From assembly GCF_014529935.1 (NCBI RefSeq), contig NZ_JACVFC010000001.1, positions 1,736,001 to 1,800,000 on the forward strand: a stretch of 64,000 nt of DNA, given 5' to 3'. Source of the stretch: Chitinophaga qingshengii (GTDB lineage: Bacteria; Bacteroidota; Bacteroidia; Chitinophagales; Chitinophagaceae). The notes under the pieces were generated by a model that saw only the letters and a list, made by a program, of their open reading frames with translations, searched no databases and was not told where the DNA came from. Positions 1-8,700 of the stretch are shown here, one piece after another. The stretch's first letter is position 1. Each line of letters opens with the position of its first letter. The translations under genes were made by a program, and so were the position numbers.

Positions 1-1248
1 TTGCCAGTTGCGGGTATCCGCTTTTTCTGCCAGCAGCGTGAGCAGGTTAAATAACTCACCGGCGACTTCGTCATTTTTCCGGATCTCGTATTCTGCCAGT
101 TTTTTAATGGCTAGCCGGGTGAGCGCCAGTCCCATTTCTTTCAGGAAACGTTCCTGTAAAGTACGGAAGGCCAGCTGATTCACATCTTCTACTTTTTCCA
201 GGGTGGTGGAAAACGTACTGTCCCGTTGTATATCGGCAGCGGTGTAGTACAGTGGTTGTTCTACATAACTGGGGAAAGCCACCCGAAAGGCTTCCAGGTG
301 GCGCCGTAACTGATGACAGGAGTCGCGTGGGAACAGGTTGAAATCGAAAGGTATGACGACTTGTGTATTAGGATCTGTAAATACAAAATTACCCGGACCT
401 CTTTCTGTGAGGGTGAAGAAAAAATTTGTTTCCGCTTTTACCGGCGCCAGTCCGTTTTCCCAGATTACCAATACTGCACCACCGTCATCGCTGGTCGGTG
501 GCTGGTATACCCGGCCAAACTGTTTTTCATAATAGGCCACCTCCTGACTAAAACCCAGTTGGGAAGCAGTATGTAAAAGATCTACCTGCAGTTGGGCAGG
601 CATTTCCACGCCATAGTAGCGATGGTCCGGATTTTTAAGGAAAATATCCGCCGCGTTACGATAGGAAATAAAAGCGTTGTTCACATCGCCGGCGCTTTCG
701 TATACGATGCCTTGTACAATCAGGGAGAAAGCATCGTTACTATATTTTTTATCGCTATTTTTTTTACGGTCGTTGAGGGCATAGGTGCCCAGTGTGATAC
801 GGCGGGCTTCCACTTCTGCTTCTTCCACCTGATGAAGTTTCAGATAGTTGATAGATTTGTAATAGTGGATCAGCAATCGTTCAAAATCTTCTCCCTGGTA
901 TATCTGCATAGCTGGATTCACCACCAGTCCCAGTGTCTGGTCCAGCACCTTGCTGCCACGGTGGCTATTTAACAGCGAGTCGGCTGCATTGAAATACAGG
1001 TTGCTTTCCTGGTATCGGCCCTGGAGGAAAGCGGTTTTTCCTTTTTCCATGTTAAACAGCAGTTTATTGCGGCCATAGCGGAAAAAGCGGGCTTTGTCCA
1101 GCTGACTGGCAGCATCGTCAAAACGGCCGTTTGACACCGCATCATAATAGGGAGCAACTGCGTTGTTATACGTACGGCATGAAAAAAAGAAGGGTATAGC
1201 CAATGAGAGTAGCAGCCACCACTTCCATTGACGAACGGAAATAAACAT
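1..1248 (-). CDS. COG3014-like tetratricopeptide lipoprotein, 3' end outside window
   Basis: I translated this frame by hand from the ATG at 1248-1246 to the window edge; it stays open for 416 codons and its stop lies outside the window. It starts with a lipoprotein signal peptide whose lipobox is FFSC followed by RTYNN, so the mature protein should be lipid-anchored in the envelope. The middle is helical with TPR-like spacing (for example YDAVSNGRFDDAASQLDKA). The look and position beside an LpoB-like lipoprotein fit the COG3014 family, whose exact role is not established. It is the third gene of a minus-strand run and is separated from the LpoB-like gene by 85 bp containing a terminator-like hairpin. 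Family assignment is from pattern memory, so moderately sure. Confidence 0.7.
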   Translation of the reverse strand, partial: MFISVRQWKWWLLLSLAIPFFFSCRTYNNAVAPYYDAVSNGRFDDAASQLDKARFFRYGRNKLLFNMEKGKTAFLQGRYQESNLYFNAADSLLNSHRGSKVLDQTLGLVVNPAMQIYQGEDFERLLIHYYKSINYLKLHQVEEAEVEARRITLGTYALNDRKKNSDKKYSNDAFSLIVQGIVYESAGDVNNAFISYRNAADIFLKNPDHRYYGVEMPAQLQVDLLHTASQLGFSQEVAYYEKQFGRVYQPPTSDDGGAVLVIWENGLAPVKAETNFFFTLTERGPGNFVFTDPNTQVVIPFDFNLFPRDSCHQLRRHLEAFRVAFPSYVEQPLYYTAADIQRDSTFSTTLEKVEDVNQLAFRTLQERFLKEMGLALTRLAIKKLAEYEIRKNDEVAGELFNLLTLLAEKADTRNWQ

Positions 1249-1270
1249 GATACGCGGTTAAGATAAAAAT

Positions 1271-1304
1271 GTGCGCCGGCAAAACACAGACAGCACCGGC
1301 GCAC
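1271..1304 (-). terminator. Hairpin between lpoB-like and COG3014-like genes
   Basis: A 9-bp perfect stem (GTGCGCCGG at 1271-1279 pairing with CCGGCGCAC at 1296-1304) lies in the intergenic gap. Read on the minus strand it is followed by a T-rich stretch (ATTTTTAT). It could act as a partial terminator that lowers expression of the downstream gene, since both genes point the same way and look co-transcribed. Confidence 0.55.
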
Positions 1305-1333
1305 GGTTACACACAGCGGTAACAGTTTGTAGG

Positions 1334-1930
1334 CTAATTCTTCACATATTTGGCGATCTTCTTATTGCCAATCCATTTTACTTCGTTGCTTTGCAGGTCG
1401 GTCAGTTCCAGGTCTACCTGATAATACACCACCATTTGCCGCTTATGTGAATCTACGATAGAGTTGATACTACCTTGCAATATATAGTCAGCCCCTACTT
1501 CGAGGCCCCATTTTTTCATGGTAGATACGGAAGCATTTTTTTGTTGATCTGCCCGTTCACCGCGCAGTTCCTCTCTTTTGGAGCCGCCCTGTACCAGTCT
1601 TACTTTCTGGGTAGTTACGAAAGAGCGTTCCATGTCTTTGATGAAAGTTTCCGCGTCGATGTGTTCATGGCTTTTGTTGGCGACCATGCCTACAATTACG
1701 ACCGGTTTTTTACCGCCGTGTTGTTGCATGAATTCAGAGAGCCAGTTTTCGCCCAGGGCGCTGCCGATCATTTCTTCTGCGGTGAGCCGTGAGTCGGTAT
1801 TATTCCAGCGGCCGCTGATATCGATCTGTTGTTTTTCATCTACCCGGGTTACCCTGCGGGGGGCGCATCCCTGTATAACGGCAGCAGACATAAGTATCCC
1901 GATAAATGCGGGCGCATTAATTTTAAACAT
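1334..1930 (-). CDS. LpoB-like penicillin-binding-protein activator lipoprotein
   Basis: This 198-residue lipoprotein has a signal peptide ending in the lipobox VIQGC (Cys22). The mature part matches the LpoB/YcfM pattern: an early D-I-S-G-R-W-N strand, then KPVVIVGMVANKSHEHID, a central Arg/Lys-rich segment, and GLEVGADYILQGSINSIVD, followed by a beta-rich tail that ends in a charged segment. In Enterobacteria LpoB is an outer-membrane lipoprotein that activates PBP1b; in Bacteroidota the partner is unknown. It sits between a Tyr/Gly-rich secreted protein and a COG3014-type lipoprotein, all on the minus strand. The family call is firm, the exact function inferred. Confidence 0.8.
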   Translation of the reverse strand: MFKINAPAFIGILMSAAVIQGCAPRRVTRVDEKQQIDISGRWNNTDSRLTAEEMIGSALGENWLSEFMQQHGGKKPVVIVGMVANKSHEHIDAETFIKDMERSFVTTQKVRLVQGGSKREELRGERADQQKNASVSTMKKWGLEVGADYILQGSINSIVDSHKRQMVVYYQVDLELTDLQSNEVKWIGNKKIAKYVKN

Positions 1931-1958
1931 CAGGTTGAAATTTTAAAAAAATGGTATA

Positions 1959-2432
1959 CTAACGGAAAAGCATGTACGTACCTAAAGCCAGCGTAGTAGC
2001 CGTAGCCAGGTTGTACCATTGATAAGCAGGCGCATAGCTGTAATGGTGCCGGTAGCCATGATAACCGTAGCTATATCCCGGATAGCCGTAACCGTAGTTA
2101 TAACCGGGATAGCTCCAGGAATCCCAGGCGCCCCAGGACCAGGCACGACGGCGTTCGCGGCGATCCTGCCTTCTTTGTTCCCGCCGCTCCGCTTTCGCTT
2201 CCATAAACTGGTAGGCCTTATACGTTTGTTGGCGGGTGGTACCTTCCTGTGCCGTCAGCGAATCTTCGCTGATCAGGTATAAGTTCATACTTTCCTGGTA
2301 GCGGGGGTTCTGGTCAGGCAGCAGTGGCTGCTGTGCTACAGCAGGCATGGACATGACAAGCAGGCAGGTAATAATACCAGCGCAGCAGCAGTGATGGCTC
2401 ATAAAGTACCTCATAAAATTTGTTGTATTCAT
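1959..2432 (-). CDS. Secreted Tyr/Gly-rich protein of unknown function
   Basis: A 157-residue protein with a signal peptide (hydrophobic CLLVMSMPAVA, likely cut near AVAQQ). After the signal come a charged helix (AERREQRRQDRRERRR) and a low-complexity segment made of repeated Y-G-Y and P-G-Y units around residues 107-127, then a short hydrophobic end (TTLALGTYMLF) that could be a membrane anchor. No known domain was recognised. Alternative in-frame starts lie at 2414 and 2402; either would leave a better-proportioned signal peptide. It heads the minus-strand group with the LpoB-like and COG3014-like lipoproteins, so an envelope role is plausible but unproven. Confidence 0.6.
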   Translation of the reverse strand: MNTTNFMRYFMSHHCCCAGIITCLLVMSMPAVAQQPLLPDQNPRYQESMNLYLISEDSLTAQEGTTRQQTYKAYQFMEAKAERREQRRQDRRERRRAWSWGAWDSWSYPGYNYGYGYPGYSYGYHGYRHHYSYAPAYQWYNLATATTLALGTYMLFR

Positions 2433-2553
2433 TATAGTGACGCATCCCGAAAAATCTCCCCCTACCGTAGGGCGTGTTAAAAAAGCGTTAAGGTGTTTTT
2501 ACGAAACATTTTAAGGTGCGGGAACGTTATGCAAAACAAAACGGCTGTTATAT

Positions 2554-4095
2554 ATGTCGACCGTATCACTCCGCAGTGCAGCCGGCAGATGGGTGGTTAC
2601 CTCCTCCATTCTGGCTTCAGCCATGGCTTTTATTGACGGTACTGCGCTCAATGTGGTACTGCCCTCCCTGCAGCGCAGCCTGCATGCTTCGGGAGCCGAA
2701 CTATTTTGGGTACTGAATGCCTATATGCTGATGCTGGCAGCACTTATTTTGCTGGGAGGTACCTTGGGCGACCGGCTGGGACGGCGCCGTATCTTCATGA
2801 CCGGCATTTTTATTTTCATGGCCGGTTCCGCCGCCTGCGGACTAGCAGGCACCGTTTTCTGGCTCATCCTGTTCCGGGTGATACAGGGTATTGGCGGGGC
2901 GTTGATGATCCCCGGCAGCCTGTCGCTCATTTCTTCCGCCATTGATGAGGCAGAGCGCGGGAAAGCCATCGGCACCTGGTCATCCGTGACCACGCTGGTG
3001 ACCATTGGCGGCCCCATACTGGGCGGCGCACTGGCCGATGCCGGTTTATGGCGGTATATCTTTTTTATTAATATACCCATTGGCGTTATTGCGCTTTTAT
3101 GCCTGTGGTGGAAAGTAAAGGAGCAGGAAATACCGGCAGAGGCGCCTCCGCAGGACTATCCGGGTGCGGTGCTCATCGTAGGCGGGCTCGCCCTGCTGAA
3201 CTTCGGTTTCCTGCGGATGCCGGTGGCCGGTTTTGATAGCCTGCCGGCTTATGGCAGTATTATCGCGGGCCTGGCGCTGCTGGCAGCTTTTGTGATTACC
3301 GAAAAAAGAAGCCGGCACCCAATGCTGCCTTTATATCTCTTTAATAACCGTACTTTCAGTGGCGCCAATCTGCTGACTTTTTTTCTCTATGGCGGTCTTA
3401 GTGGCAGTATGTTATTTCTGTCGCTAAATATGGTGCAGGTACAGGGTTACAGTCAACTCGAATCCGGCCTTTCCTTTCTGCCCTTTACGCTGCTGATGGT
3501 ATTCCTGGCGCGTTTGGCGGGCAGCATGGCTGATAAGTACGGTCCCCGCTGGTTTTTGATTATCGGGCCGTTGCTGGCGGGCACCGGTATGCTGTTATTA
3601 TCATTGGTACAGGAAACCAGCGGGCCGGCCAGTTACTGGACCACTTTTTTCCCTGGCATTTTTGTGCTGGGCTTAGGGATGACGCTTACCGTGGCGCCAC
3701 TCACTGCTACCGTGATGGGTTGTGTAGGCAGTCAGCTTTCCGGCACCGCCTCCGGAGTGAACAATGCGGTAACGAGAATCGCCGGGGTGTTTGCCGTAGC
3801 GGTTTTCGGGGCGATGGCGGTGTTGTTTTTCTCCGGCTCCATGTTGCCCTCCCTGCAAAATGTATCCCTGACACCGGCCCAGGAAACAGCCGTGATGGCG
3901 CAGACCGCCAACCTGGGGAATGCGGCGGTTCCGGAGGGATTATCCCGTCCGCAGCAGGTATTTATCTCCCATCTGTATCATCAGCATTTTATACAGACGT
4001 ATGGAAAAATTATGGCCATGTGCGGATTCCTGGGATGGCTGGGCAGTATCATGGCCTGGATCTTTATCCGGAAGGATAAAGTCCCGGGAAAATAA
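2554..4095 (+). CDS. DHA2-family MFS drug efflux transporter (EmrB/QacA type)
   Basis: This 513-residue inner-membrane protein has about 14 hydrophobic segments, the usual number and length for the DHA2 branch of the major facilitator superfamily, which expels drugs and other small molecules using the proton gradient. Family motifs are clear: D28 in the first helix (DGTALNVVLP), motif A GDRLGRRR at 72-79 in the loop after helix 2, and motif C around GGPILGG at 152-158 in helix 5. The substrate cannot be read from sequence. It is divergent from the secreted protein at 1959-2432, and a serine hydrolase starts 44 bp after its stop, so those two may be co-transcribed. Confidence 0.88.
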   Translation: MSTVSLRSAAGRWVVTSSILASAMAFIDGTALNVVLPSLQRSLHASGAELFWVLNAYMLMLAALILLGGTLGDRLGRRRIFMTGIFIFMAGSAACGLAGTVFWLILFRVIQGIGGALMIPGSLSLISSAIDEAERGKAIGTWSSVTTLVTIGGPILGGALADAGLWRYIFFINIPIGVIALLCLWWKVKEQEIPAEAPPQDYPGAVLIVGGLALLNFGFLRMPVAGFDSLPAYGSIIAGLALLAAFVITEKRSRHPMLPLYLFNNRTFSGANLLTFFLYGGLSGSMLFLSLNMVQVQGYSQLESGLSFLPFTLLMVFLARLAGSMADKYGPRWFLIIGPLLAGTGMLLLSLVQETSGPASYWTTFFPGIFVLGLGMTLTVAPLTATVMGCVGSQLSGTASGVNNAVTRIAGVFAVAVFGAMAVLFFSGSMLPSLQNVSLTPAQETAVMAQTANLGNAAVPEGLSRPQQVFISHLYHQHFIQTYGKIMAMCGFLGWLGSIMAWIFIRKDKVPGK

Positions 4096-4139
4096 TGGAA
4101 ATATAGGGACGGCGACGTAGTTTTGTTCAAACTACAGGT

Positions 4140-5726
4140 ATGCGGTACCTCGCCTTCTTCCTCTATATGTGTTTATATTTTCCGGCCCTATCCCAAACTC
4201 CCGGTAAGATAATCTTCAGTAGCCAACGCAGCACCGGCGCCATCAACACATCCTACACCCTTACTCCGCAAAGCAACCTCTTTTTTACGGCATACCTGGA
4301 TAGTCCGTTGATCCGTTATTTACAGGCATTGGCGCCTGACGCCGGTCAGCAGGTGCTGTTACAACAAGGCAACTATCAGTTTAGCCTATACGTAGATAAA
4401 CACCTGTGTTATCAAAGCAATCTGCACCCCGGAGCGCCTTCGGCAGATGCCAAACTGAAAGACACCGTTATCAGCAAACCATTGATCTGCCATGATAAAG
4501 GCAGCGCCATGTGGAGCCAGTATTTCTGGATGCGGTTCCTGAACAACGGCGGTGATAGTGCGCTCACTGAAGGCCCACACCTGCTGACGATGGAAATAAG
4601 GCCTTATTTCAATGATCCTGCAAAAGGAATGACAACTGGTGCAGTGATAGCCCGCGGAGAACTGTCCATGCTGGTTAACCGCCAGCCGGTGATTGATACG
4701 GCACAGATCACATTAAACACGTTGAAGCCATATGATGGTTTACCGGTTTCCCACGATCACTTCAATCGCAGCACCATCAAACTACTCAAAGGCAATATAG
4801 AAGCGGGCGTCTTTCAGCAGATCACCAGCATAGCGGTGCTCCGCAACGGACAACTGCTTATCGAAGAATATTTTAACGGCTCGGGCCGGGATTCCATGCA
4901 TGATGTACGTTCTGTTGGCAAGTCCTTTGCCAGCGCTATAACCGGCATCGCGCTAAGAGACCAGTACCTGAAAAACACAGATCAGCCGCTGTCGGACTTT
5001 TACGATCTTCATCACTTTAACAACTATTCGGCAGACAAAGCACGGACATCCCTGAAAACCTTACTGACCATGAGCAGCGGCTTTGATGGCGATGACAACG
5101 ACGATCAGTCGCCCGGTAACGAGGAAAACATGTACCCAACGGACAACTGGGTAAAATTCGCGCTGGACTTACCTTTCAAGCCAACGCAACCTCCCGGGCA
5201 ATGGCATTATTTCACGGCTGGCGTGGTGGTACTGGGCGATATACTGCACCAGCGCGTACCCGGTGGACTGGAAACATATGCTGATCAGCAACTTTTCCGG
5301 CCATTGGGGATCAAACACTACGCATGGCAGCATACCCCTCAGGGCGTCGCCAGTACAGCCGGCGGCATCCGAATGAATACCCTGGACTTTGCGAAATTCG
5401 GACTGTTATATCAACAACAGGGACGCTGGCAGGGAAAACAAGTGATCCCCGCCAGCTGGGTACAGCAGACCTTCACCCGGCATAAAGTTATCCCGGGCAG
5501 ACAGGAAGAATATTACGGTTATCTCTTCTGGAATAAAACATTCCGTATACATGGCAAAGCGTATGAAGCGTACTACTGCTCAGGCAATGGTGGCAATTAT
5601 ATCCTGGTTTTCCGTAATGCACCGCTGGTAGTAGTGATTACCGCCGAAGCCTATAATCTTCCCTACGCCCATCCGCAGGTGAATAAGATACTGCAACAAT
5701 ATCTCCTGCCGGCAGTATTACCCTGA
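4140..5726 (+). CDS. Secreted serine hydrolase, beta-lactamase/class C esterase family
   Basis: A 528-residue exported protein (signal peptide cut near ALSQ). The C-terminal half is the class C beta-lactamase / penicillin-binding fold: the nucleophile motif S-V-G-K at 258-261 (SxxK), a later W-H-Y-F-T segment in the place of the YxN/YxS motif, and SGNGGNY near the C-terminus in the place of the KTG-like triad. Such proteins are usually esterases, D-aminopeptidases or carboxypeptidases rather than true lactamases. About 200 residues before the hydrolase domain form an extra beta-rich N-terminal module not recognised. It follows the MFS transporter closely. Substrate unknown. Confidence 0.8.
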   Translation: MRYLAFFLYMCLYFPALSQTPGKIIFSSQRSTGAINTSYTLTPQSNLFFTAYLDSPLIRYLQALAPDAGQQVLLQQGNYQFSLYVDKHLCYQSNLHPGAPSADAKLKDTVISKPLICHDKGSAMWSQYFWMRFLNNGGDSALTEGPHLLTMEIRPYFNDPAKGMTTGAVIARGELSMLVNRQPVIDTAQITLNTLKPYDGLPVSHDHFNRSTIKLLKGNIEAGVFQQITSIAVLRNGQLLIEEYFNGSGRDSMHDVRSVGKSFASAITGIALRDQYLKNTDQPLSDFYDLHHFNNYSADKARTSLKTLLTMSSGFDGDDNDDQSPGNEENMYPTDNWVKFALDLPFKPTQPPGQWHYFTAGVVVLGDILHQRVPGGLETYADQQLFRPLGIKHYAWQHTPQGVASTAGGIRMNTLDFAKFGLLYQQQGRWQGKQVIPASWVQQTFTRHKVIPGRQEEYYGYLFWNKTFRIHGKAYEAYYCSGNGGNYILVFRNAPLVVVITAEAYNLPYAHPQVNKILQQYLLPAVLP

Positions 5727-5799
5727 TAATTCTTTTTTGGAATATCCGCAACTTATTTATACATTTACGTAACTAGTTACGCAATTAATTACAATATAG

Positions 5800-6750
5800 A
5801 TGGAATTCTTCAATACAGTCGGCAAAATGGCCATAGGCAGCAGGTTACGGCTGCTAACCGACAAAATAACGGAAGATGCGGCCCAGGTGTACAGCATGTA
5901 CGGCATCAGCATGCAGCCTAAATGGTTCCCGGTATTTTATGTACTGTCCCAGGGGGAACACAAAACGATTACGGAAATAGCCAAAGAGATAGAACATTCC
6001 CATGTATCGGTGAGCAAGATCGTGCGGGAGATGGTGCAAAAGGGTTTCATCAAGGAGAAAAAAGATAAAACAGACGGCCGTAAAACGCTGGTAGGCCTGT
6101 CTCCTAAAGGCATGGAGGTCAACGAAAAAATTGCCGCGCAATACCAGGATGTTAACAATGCCATCGAAGAATTATCTGCCCAAACAAAAAACGATTTGTG
6201 GAAGGCCATGGAAGAATGGGAGTTCTTACTGGAACAGAAATCCTTATTGCGCCGGGTACAGGAACAACGAAAACTACGGGAAAGCAGCTACGTAAAAGTG
6301 GTACCCTACGAAGCGGCTTACAGAAAAGCATTCCACGACCTCAACGAAGCATGGATATCCACCTACTTTAAAATGGAACCATCCGATTACAAAGCGCTGG
6401 ATGACCCTGAAGGACATATCCTGCAAAAAGGCGGACATATTTTTGTAGCCCTCTACAAAGATGAACCGGTGGGTGTAGTAGCGCTGGTTCCGATGGATGA
6501 TCCGGATTACGATTACGAACTGGCTAAGATGGCCGTTTCTCCGCTGGCACAGGGTAAAAGCATCGGCTGGCTGCTGGGCACTGCGCTCATCGCCAAAGCC
6601 CGCGAACTGGGTGCATCCAAAATATACCTGGAAAGCAATACCATCCTGAAGCCGGCTATCAGCCTGTATCACAAGATGGGCTTCCGGAAAGTGGCAGCCA
6701 GGGTTTCACCGTATGAGCGCGCCAATATCCAAATGGAACTGGTGTTATAA
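5800..6750 (+). CDS. MarR-type regulator fused to a GNAT acetyltransferase
   Basis: A 316-residue two-domain protein. Residues about 1-150 form a MarR winged helix (LSQGEHKTITEIAKEIEHS, then HVSVSKIVREMVQKGFIKEKK, and the wing around DGRKTLVGLSPKG). Residues about 165-316 form a GNAT domain, with the acetyl-CoA loop in LAQGKSIGWLLGTALIAKA and the closing strand ISLYHKMGFRKV. This domain order is a known one in Bacteroidota; the acetyl acceptor is not known. A run of near-palindromic AT-rich sequence with two GTAAC/GTTAC copies (5769-5792) precedes the start and could be an autoregulatory site. The stop overlaps the end of the convergent lytTR gene by 6 bp. Confidence 0.88.
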   Translation: MEFFNTVGKMAIGSRLRLLTDKITEDAAQVYSMYGISMQPKWFPVFYVLSQGEHKTITEIAKEIEHSHVSVSKIVREMVQKGFIKEKKDKTDGRKTLVGLSPKGMEVNEKIAAQYQDVNNAIEELSAQTKNDLWKAMEEWEFLLEQKSLLRRVQEQRKLRESSYVKVVPYEAAYRKAFHDLNEAWISTYFKMEPSDYKALDDPEGHILQKGGHIFVALYKDEPVGVVALVPMDDPDYDYELAKMAVSPLAQGKSIGWLLGTALIAKARELGASKIYLESNTILKPAISLYHKMGFRKVAARVSPYERANIQMELVL

Positions 6751-7458
6751 AAAACGTTGCTGTATCAGCGCCATAAAATCAGGACGGAATTTTTCGCTTA
6801 ACGGAATACGTTTATCCGCAATGTGAATATGGTTATCCTGTATCCGCTCTATCTGGCTGGTATTAACGATATAGGAGTTATGTACGCGGATAAAGGGAGG
6901 GCCAAGCTGCTCCGCAATGTCTTTCAGGCGTTTGTATACCAATACTTCTTCTTTGCTGGTAACTACCCGTACATATTCTTTCTCTCCTTCAAAGTACAAC
7001 AGGTCCTGCAGCCGGATACGCTGCAACGTTTTGCCGGACTTCACAAAGAAATAATCCTGCTGGTCGGGTTGTTCTTCTGCTTTTTCTACTGCTGTACCCT
7101 GCCGGAAACTGGCCTCTATTTTCTGACGTGCTGCCAGGAAACGGGTGAGCGTAATAGGTTTCAGCAGGTAGTCCAGCGTTTGGTAATTATAGCTGGCAGC
7201 AGCAAATTCAGAATAGGCCGTCGTAAAAACGATCTTCACCTGACTGGGTAGCAGCCCTGCCAGCTCCATGCCATTGAGCCGCGGCATATTGATATCGAGG
7301 AACACCACATCTGCCTTGTGATGTTTCAGACACTCCAGCGCTTCCAGCGCATTATAACATTTACCCACAATATGCCAGTCGGTAGTCTGCTGAATATGCA
7401 GTTCCAGCAGCTTTATGGCATTGGGTTCATCATCCACGATCAGGCAGTTCAAACTCAT
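6745..7458 (-). CDS. LytTR-family response regulator
   Basis: A 237-residue cytoplasmic response regulator. The N-terminal receiver has the acidic pair D9/D10, the phospho-acceptor D55 in VVFLDINMPRLNG, the T/S position in VFTTAYS and the lysine in LLKPI. The C-terminal half is a LytTR DNA-binding domain (FFVKSGKTLQRIRLQDLLYFE, then VHNSYIVN and IPLSEKFR). The start overlaps the stop of the upstream kinase gene by 4 bp (ATGA), so the pair is translated together. The target genes cannot be read; the nearest divergent gene is the secreted protein at 8701. Confidence 0.92.
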   Translation of the reverse strand: MSLNCLIVDDEPNAIKLLELHIQQTTDWHIVGKCYNALEALECLKHHKADVVFLDINMPRLNGMELAGLLPSQVKIVFTTAYSEFAAASYNYQTLDYLLKPITLTRFLAARQKIEASFRQGTAVEKAEEQPDQQDYFFVKSGKTLQRIRLQDLLYFEGEKEYVRVVTSKEEVLVYKRLKDIAEQLGPPFIRVHNSYIVNTSQIERIQDNHIHIADKRIPLSEKFRPDFMALIQQRFL

Positions 7459-8558
7459 AATGGGACGGTTAAGGAGGCATTAAAATGGTTATCTGATCTG
7501 TCAGTCTTTAGCTCGAAGTTGTTACCATACAATAATACCAGGCGTTTTCGCAGGTTATCAATGCCTGAACCGCGCTGGCTGACGGCTACAACCTCCCGGG
7601 GCACTTCATTACGGGTACTGAAAGTGAGGTGGTTGTTCCGGCATAACAATGATATTTCTATCTGATTACGGGTGCTGGTTTTATCGATACCATGCTTAAA
7701 AATGTTCTCTACAAAGGTCATTAAAAGCATAGGCGGAATACGACAGTCTTCATCGACATCCTTGTTAAAGGTTAAACCAATTTCATGCCGGATACGTATT
7801 TTTTCGAGGGCGATATAATTTTCCAGGAACTTTATTTCAGTAGATAAATTGACTTTGTCTTTCGGGCTTTCATCCACAAAATAACGCATGATGTCCGATA
7901 ACCTTTCTATCAGCAAAGCCGTGCGCGGCGCTTCCCGGAAAGCCTCATAATAAATGTTGTTAAGCGTGTTAAACAGGAAATGTGGCTGCACCTGTGACTT
8001 CAGCAGTTCCAGCTCCGTTTGCGCATGCTGCTGCTGCATTTTTTCTGTCTTCTGTTTTAATATAAAATAGGCAATAAAAATCCGCAGGATAAAACTGAGT
8101 AAAAAAACGGTGAGCATACCGGACAGGTAACGCATCAGGATCATCGTGGTTACGTGCTGGTCTTCTTTAGGATTAAAGAAGGTATTGTACAACCACATCA
8201 TACCGTAGGTTCTGATGAGCACCGCCCCTATCAAAAATACCAGCACAGCCATGATATACTGTACCTTTCTGTTTTTCAACCACAAACGGGGATACAAAAA
8301 ACTGATATTACCGTAAATCACCAGGGCATAAAAACCGGTGTTAAACGATGCATACGCGATTGCCTGTGTAAAGCCATCTTCCGGCAATAGTGTAAAAAAC
8401 AACAGCAAAAACAACAGCCCCCACATACCCCATTGTATCCGTAACATGACAGACATCTCTTTAAAAATCTTCATAGCTGAAAATACAGTTTTTCCAAAGG
8501 TACCGGCTACTGGTTTCCATGGATGGTAGTATTCAATGATTTGGTTATTTCCCTCCAT
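7455..8558 (-). CDS. LytS-type sensor histidine kinase
   Basis: A membrane histidine kinase of the His_kinase (LytS/YehU) family, partner of the LytTR regulator at 6745-7458, with a 4-bp overlap. The N-terminal part has four hydrophobic segments. The His box is LKSQVQPHFLFNTLNNIYY, the ATP-binding N box is PPMLLMTFVENIFKHGI and the G box is GSGIDNLRKRL. The open frame extends back to 8606, but I prefer the ATG at 8558 (MEGNNQII), because the upstream residues are an unlikely run of Ile and Lys and a purine-rich GGGAAAG precedes 8558. No extracellular sensor domain is present, so the signal is probably sensed in or at the membrane. Confidence 0.9.
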   Translation of the reverse strand: MEGNNQIIEYYHPWKPVAGTFGKTVFSAMKIFKEMSVMLRIQWGMWGLLFLLLFFTLLPEDGFTQAIAYASFNTGFYALVIYGNISFLYPRLWLKNRKVQYIMAVLVFLIGAVLIRTYGMMWLYNTFFNPKEDQHVTTMILMRYLSGMLTVFLLSFILRIFIAYFILKQKTEKMQQQHAQTELELLKSQVQPHFLFNTLNNIYYEAFREAPRTALLIERLSDIMRYFVDESPKDKVNLSTEIKFLENYIALEKIRIRHEIGLTFNKDVDEDCRIPPMLLMTFVENIFKHGIDKTSTRNQIEISLLCRNNHLTFSTRNEVPREVVAVSQRGSGIDNLRKRLVLLYGNNFELKTDRSDNHFNASLTVPL

Positions 8559-8646
8559 CTTTCCCTGTTTTTTTTCAATGAAGATGATGATACGGGAGAT
8601 GATCACCTGTTGTTGAATTTATCGGGGAGATGATTGAATTAAGTTG

Positions 8647-8662
8647 ATCCGCTGACGCGGAT
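8647..8662. repeat. Short palindrome between divergent kinase and secreted-protein genes
   Basis: ATCCGC TGAC GCGGAT is a perfect 6-bp inverted repeat with a 4-nt spacer. It lies between the divergent kinase and the gene starting at 8701. A related core (TCCGC TGATTC GCGGA) occurs at 10056-10071. It may be an operator or a small dispersed palindromic repeat. Confidence 0.4.
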
Positions 8663-8700
8663 GACCAACATTTGCACGGTCAACAAAAGACATCAGTACT

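Noticed and set aside
969..1304. Minus-strand frame of 111 codons at the left edge
   Set aside because: It is another frame of the same region; the real gene is the frame starting at 1248, which is open to the window edge and has a lipobox.
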